NCBI GenBank assembly: GCA_963666865.1
Contig: OY763072.1
Span: 2,604,001 to 2,668,000, forward strand
DNA length: 64,000 bases
Source of the DNA: Bin87 sp963666865
GTDB taxonomy: Bacteria > Chloroflexota > Dehalococcoidia > Lucifugimonadales > UBA3495
Direction: 5' to 3'
Below are positions 60,471-64,000 of the stretch, piece by piece. The translations under genes were made by a program, and so were the position numbers. Under the pieces are notes generated by a model. The model saw only the letters and a list, made by a program, of their open reading frames with translations. It had not been told where the DNA came from and made no database searches. Every line of letters begins with the position of its first letter. Positions within the stretch are counted from its first letter, which is position 1.

Positions 60471-61373
60471 TCAGAGGGCTGCGCCGGTGAGACGCTGGTA
60501 CGCTTGCCGGTACAGTTCCGCCGTCCGCTGCACCACTTCGTCAGGCAGCTCCGGCGCCGGCGGTTCCTGGTTCCAACCCTGGGCCGTCAGCCAGTCTCTG
60601 ACATACTGCTTGTCATAACTGGGCTGGGACTTGCCCGGCGAGTAACCCTCGGCATCCCAGAAACGGCTGGAGTCGGGGGTCAGCAGCTCGTCGATAAGAA
60701 TCAGCTCGCCGTCAAGGAAACCGAACTCCATCTTGGTGTCGGCCAGAACGATGCCACGGTCCCGCGCGTAATCATGGGCGTGCAGATAAACGGCCTTGCT
60801 GATGTCGGCCAGCCGTTGCGCCGTTTCCGCCCCGACCATGTCCACCACCTCTTGGTCGGTCATGTTCTCGTCGTGGCCTTCTTCGGCCTTGGTGGTGGGG
60901 GTGAACAGCGGTTCCGGGAAGCGGTCACCCTCAACCAGGCCTTCCGGCATCGGTTTGCCTGAAACAGTGCCTTGCCGCCGGTACTCGCCCCAGGCGGAAC
61001 CGGTGATGTATCCGCGCACGATGCACTCGATGTCGATGCGCTCCGCCTTCTTGACCACCATGGCCTGCCGACCCACATTGTCTTCGGCGTAGGCGGGATG
61101 GGTGATTACCGGGTTGTCCGCGTAGGCCGCCGCCTCGGGCGAATCTGCCAACGCCACCAGGTGATTGGGTACGATGTGATCGGTCAAGTGGAACCAGAAA
61201 GCGGACATGCCGTTGAGAGCCGCTCCCTTGTCCGGGATCCCGTTGGGTAGAACCACGTCGAAGGCGGAGATCCGGTCGGTGGCCACCATCAGCAGCAGAT
61301 CGTCGGTGAGCTGATAGGTGTCGCGCACCTTGCCGCGGTGCATTCGGTCGGGCATTCGAGTTTCGATAATCAT
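60471..61373 (-). CDS. purC: SAICAR synthetase
   Basis: Eighth step of purine synthesis, joining aspartate to CAIR with ATP. The 300 residues show GKVRDTYQLTDDLLLMVATD, RISAFDVVLPNGIPDKG, ECIVRGYITGSAWGEY, and the late DTKMEFGFLDGELILIDELLTPDSSRFW. Longer than the E. coli enzyme but normal for the yeast-type group. It lies between DUF3105 genes and purB. Confidence 0.95.
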   Translation of the reverse strand: MIIETRMPDRMHRGKVRDTYQLTDDLLLMVATDRISAFDVVLPNGIPDKGAALNGMSAFWFHLTDHIVPNHLVALADSPEAAAYADNPVITHPAYAEDNVGRQAMVVKKAERIDIECIVRGYITGSAWGEYRRQGTVSGKPMPEGLVEGDRFPEPLFTPTTKAEEGHDENMTDQEVVDMVGAETAQRLADISKAVYLHAHDYARDRGIVLADTKMEFGFLDGELILIDELLTPDSSRFWDAEGYSPGKSQPSYDKQYVRDWLTAQGWNQEPPAPELPDEVVQRTAELYRQAYQRLTGAAL

Positions 61374-61397
61374 GGCAATTCAGATTTCCTTCCCAAT

Positions 61398-61463
61398 CGT
61401 CACTCCGGCGAAAGCCGAAGTACAGCGGCGTTTTCTGGATTCCGGCTTTCGCCGGAATGACGA
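61398..61463. repeat. CGTCATTCC-type inverted-repeat element, copy 3
   Basis: 66 bases: CGTCACTCCGGCGAAAGCCG at the left, GGCTTTCGCCGGAATGACG at the right. It lies in the spacer between purB and purC. Confidence 0.85.
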
Positions 61464-61496
61464 TGCTGATGTTGGTCGAGGTTTTGCAGATCCTGT

Positions 61497-62810
61497 TCAC
61501 ACCAGTGCCGGGGCCGGCAGCAGCCCGATTCGTTGAAAATTATCGTCCACGTAGCGGGTGTAGTAGCCGTAATCGAAAAGGGCTTCCATCTCATCGGCGT
61601 TGAGATGTTCCGCAGCCTGCGGGTCCGATTTGAGCAGGTGCCGGAAGTCTTGGGCGTCGTCCCAGGCGCGCATGGCGTTGCGCTGGACGATGTCGTAAGC
61701 CTCCTCCCGCGACAGACCTTTCTCTTCAACCAGCGCCAGCAGCACCCGTTGGCTGAAAATCAACCCCCGGCTGCTCTCGAGGTTTTGCCACATCCGGTCC
61801 GCGTCCACCCGCCAGCCGCTCACCACGTGGGTGAAGATGCTCAGGATGTAGTCCAGCATCAGGCAGGTATCGGGCAGGATGATGCGCTCGGACGAAGAAT
61901 GGCTGATGTCCCGTTCCCCCCACAGGGCCACGTTTTCCAGGGCGGGCACGGCGTTGCCCCGGATAGTGCGCGCCAGGCCGCAGATGCGTTCCGTAAGCTC
62001 CGGGTTGCGCTTGTGGGGCATGGAGGACGAGCCGGTCTGTCCCGCGCCGAAAGGCTCCTCGACTTCGTGGACCTCGGTGCGCTGCATCCCCCGGATCTCG
62101 GTGGCGAACTTCTCCAACGAGGCGGCAACCAGAGCGCAAGTCGTGATGAAGTGGGCGTGGCGATCCCGTTGCACCACCTGGTTGGACACCGGTTCCACCT
62201 TCAGTCCCAGGTGGTGGCAGACCCGGTCCTCGATGTGCGGCGGAATGGTGGCATGAGTGCCCACCGCGCCGGAGATTTTGCCCACCCGAACTGACTCCCG
62301 TGCCTCCTCCATGCGTTCCCGCTGGCGGCGCAATTCGTCCCACCACAGGGCAAGTTTCAATCCGAAGGTCATGGGTTCGGCGTGGACCCCATGGGTTCGC
62401 CCCATCATCAGGGTGTCCTTGTGCCGGATGGCCTGTTCCTTGACGGCGGCGATGGCAGCGTCAATCTCGCCGAGTAGCAGGTCGGCGGCAGCCACCAGTT
62501 GCAGCGCCTGGCCCGTGTCCAGCATGTCGGAGGAGGTCATGCCCAGGTGTAGCCAACGCCCTTCCGGGCCAAGGGTTTCCGTGATGGAGCGCAGGAACGC
62601 CGTAACGTCGTGGCGGGTGGTTTCGAAAATCTCCATCATCCGCTGATGGTTGTAAGCCGCGCCGCGCAGCCGCTCCATATCCTCTAGCGGGACCACGCCG
62701 GCTTCGGTCCAAGCCTCGCATACGGCCAGCTCCACGTCCAGCCACATCCGGTACTTGTTTTCGTCAGACCAGACCCGTTTCATCTCGGCCCTGGAGTAGC
62801 GGTCAATCAA
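61497..62810 (-). CDS. purB: Adenylosuccinate lyase
   Basis: Acts twice in purine synthesis, releasing fumarate from SAICAR and adenylosuccinate. 437 residues with the fumarase/aspartase signature GQTGSSSMPHKRNPELTERI, LHLGMTSSDMLDTG for the substrate Ser/Thr, and TLMMGRTHGVHAEP for the catalytic His. Normal length. Confidence 0.96.
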   Translation of the reverse strand: MIDRYSRAEMKRVWSDENKYRMWLDVELAVCEAWTEAGVVPLEDMERLRGAAYNHQRMMEIFETTRHDVTAFLRSITETLGPEGRWLHLGMTSSDMLDTGQALQLVAAADLLLGEIDAAIAAVKEQAIRHKDTLMMGRTHGVHAEPMTFGLKLALWWDELRRQRERMEEARESVRVGKISGAVGTHATIPPHIEDRVCHHLGLKVEPVSNQVVQRDRHAHFITTCALVAASLEKFATEIRGMQRTEVHEVEEPFGAGQTGSSSMPHKRNPELTERICGLARTIRGNAVPALENVALWGERDISHSSSERIILPDTCLMLDYILSIFTHVVSGWRVDADRMWQNLESSRGLIFSQRVLLALVEEKGLSREEAYDIVQRNAMRAWDDAQDFRHLLKSDPQAAEHLNADEMEALFDYGYYTRYVDDNFQRIGLLPAPALV

Positions 62811-62869
62811 GGTTTCGCCTCCCCTGAGTCATGAACACGCGGATAATTTTATCATAGCCCAAAGGGTCG

Positions 62870-63559
62870 TCAGCCTTCGCCGCGCGAATACTCGCGGACC
62901 GCTTCCAGCACCGGGCCGAAATCGGTGAACAGCGTGAACGGGATGCCGGCGTCCTCGCACATGGCGGCCATCTGCCGGTGGGCGAAAACGGTGTCGGCGA
63001 CCTCGCCGGCCTCAAAATCGGATCGACCGTCTCCCATATAAAAGACGTGTCGCCCCTGCTCCCGGAACCGTTGCACGATCAACGCCTTGCTGTTGCCAAG
63101 CTCCGGCGCATCGGGATACGGGAAGTCGTAGCGGTATCCCTGGACTCGCCCGTTGTCGTCGAACCGGGTGACCACCGCATAGACCGGCACGTCCGAGTGA
63201 CCGCTGCCGTCCAGCAAAGCCTGGATGTAAAAATCCAAACCCTGGCTGATAATGCACATTGGGAAGTCGTTCTCCCAGCAGAATTGCCATAGCTCGTCGA
63301 AATAAGGGCGGAAGCAAGCGTTCTCCCGGACGTATGCCTGCATCGCTTCCTTCTTGGCGTCCATCCGCAGGAAGGTTATCTCCTGGTACTCTTTGAGCGT
63401 CAGTTCGCCGGCGCGAAAACGATCGCGCACCTCGGTCCAGGAAGGATGGCCGAACCGGTGCAGCAACAACTCCGCTACGTTCTGAGCCGCAGCGGTGTCG
63501 TCAAAATCGGTCAGAACCGCCGGCAGACGGCGGCTAGCTGGGCCGGGATTATCGCTCAC
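62870..63559 (-). CDS. HAD-superfamily phosphatase (MtnX/phosphoserine phosphatase-like)
   Basis: 229 residues from GTG 63559. The nucleophile motif is LTDFDDTAA (Asp-x-Asp), followed by a small helical cap, IISQGLDFYIQALL (motif II), a lysine around SKALIVQRF, and MGDGRSDFEAG (motif IV). It overlaps the 3' end of purE by 11 bases, so they are coupled. Phosphate ester target is unknown; a role in nucleotide or sulfur salvage is possible. Confidence 0.85.
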   Translation of the reverse strand: MSDNPGPASRRLPAVLTDFDDTAAAQNVAELLLHRFGHPSWTEVRDRFRAGELTLKEYQEITFLRMDAKKEAMQAYVRENACFRPYFDELWQFCWENDFPMCIISQGLDFYIQALLDGSGHSDVPVYAVVTRFDDNGRVQGYRYDFPYPDAPELGNSKALIVQRFREQGRHVFYMGDGRSDFEAGEVADTVFAHRQMAAMCEDAGIPFTLFTDFGPVLEAVREYSRGEG

Positions 63560-64000
63560 GGAGAGACTGCCGGTATTGCTCGACGGCCTGGCGGATGTTG
63601 TCGTGCTTGATCGCCAGGATCTGGGCGGCGTAGTAGGCGGCGTTGCGCGCTCCCCAACCACCCACGGCCATGGCGGCCACCGGGATGCCGGGGGGCATCT
63701 GTGCCGTTGACAACAACGCATCCCAGCCGTTGAGCTCGCTTGAAGTCAACGGTATCCCGATCACCGGCAACGTGGTCTGGGCCGCCAGCGCGCCGCCCAG
63801 GGCTGCTGAACCACCGGCCGCGGCGATGAGCACCTCAAGGCCGCGTTCGCGGGCGGTGGAGGCATACTCGTGGACCCGCTCCGGCGTGCGGTGGGCAGAC
63901 ATGACCCGGACCTCATATTCGACGCCCAGGGATTCCAGCGTGTTAATGGTCGGTTGGACGGCCTCCTCGTCGGAAGCGCTGCCCATAACTACTCCTACCA
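63549..64000 (-). CDS. purE: N5-carboxyaminoimidazole ribonucleotide mutase, cut by the window edge
   Basis: Moves the carboxyl group in the sixth step of purine synthesis. The frame continues past position 63986 to the edge as V-G-V-V-MGSASD, which is the normal N-terminal strand, so the true start lies beyond 64000 and MGS is not the start. The mutase signature VMSAHRTPERVHEYA, AAAGGSAALGG and GIPLTSSELNGWDALLS are present. The ends LRER and the HAD start overlap. Confidence 0.94.
   Translation of the reverse strand, partial: VGVVMGSASDEEAVQPTINTLESLGVEYEVRVMSAHRTPERVHEYASTARERGLEVLIAAAGGSAALGGALAAQTTLPVIGIPLTSSELNGWDALLSTAQMPPGIPVAAMAVGGWGARNAAYYAAQILAIKHDNIRQAVEQYRQSLRER

Overview
The window is high-GC bacterial DNA with dense coding on both strands. 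The gene mix suggests a Chloroflexota genome, possibly of the Dehalococcoidia/SAR202 kind: CaiB-type CoA transferase, LLM flavin monooxygenase, HpaB-type hydroxylase, class III aminotransferase, DUF3105 proteins, formate-THF ligase, PaREP1 protein and families of dispersed palindromes. This is inference; no complete rRNA or other marker in the window fixes the taxon. Layout. 1-4.9 kb: a one-domain voltage-gated cation channel, a UvrD/RecB-like helicase-nuclease, and a relic of a second channel gene. 5.0-8.6 kb: a single-chain restriction-methyltransferase. 8.9-12.8 kb: an orphan XRE regulator, an alpha/beta hydrolase, a repeat-built coiled-coil protein, an NHL propeller protein and a Panacea-type toxin-antitoxin pair. 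12.9-15.8 kb: rplS and priA. 15.9-18.8 kb: an accessory island. It holds a two-gene retropepsin-like operon, a diverged second copy of the priA 3' end, and a low-GC locus with a promoter, a run of RNA hairpins and an unassigned reverse transcriptase. 19-26 kb: fhs, def, a CCA-adding-type nucleotidyltransferase, secD and secF. 26-38.6 kb: catabolic genes (LLM monooxygenase, HpaB, VOC enzymes, quinone reductase-like MDR, CaiB, a ThDP enzyme), a hicBA pair with a likely broken hicA start, a HEPN-like pair, pcm, aroK and aroB. 38.7-44 kb: dtd, an FmdB zinc ribbon, rpsU and two ABC systems. 44-50.5 kb: a frameshifted retropepsin gene, a FAD amine oxidase with a PaREP1 partner, an HNH nuclease, gamma-glutamyltransferase, a pentapeptide protein and an unusual HesB-like protein. 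50.5-53.9 kb: an insertion-sequence graveyard (IS1-like, IS110, IS701-like, IS5-like) carrying six copies of a 17-nt palindrome. 54-64 kb: MFS exporter, aminotransferase, small redox proteins, then a minus-strand purine block (purE, HAD phosphatase, purB, purC, two DUF3105 proteins, purS). The best candidate for an undescribed system is the reverse transcriptase locus at 17.03-18.76 kb. A good promoter is placed to start transcription at the base of three consecutive hairpins, followed by a UG/DRT-like RT with an intact YSDD active site. This is the arrangement of defence RTs that copy a dedicated non-coding RNA. It sits directly behind a duplicated priA tail, which suggests a reused integration site.
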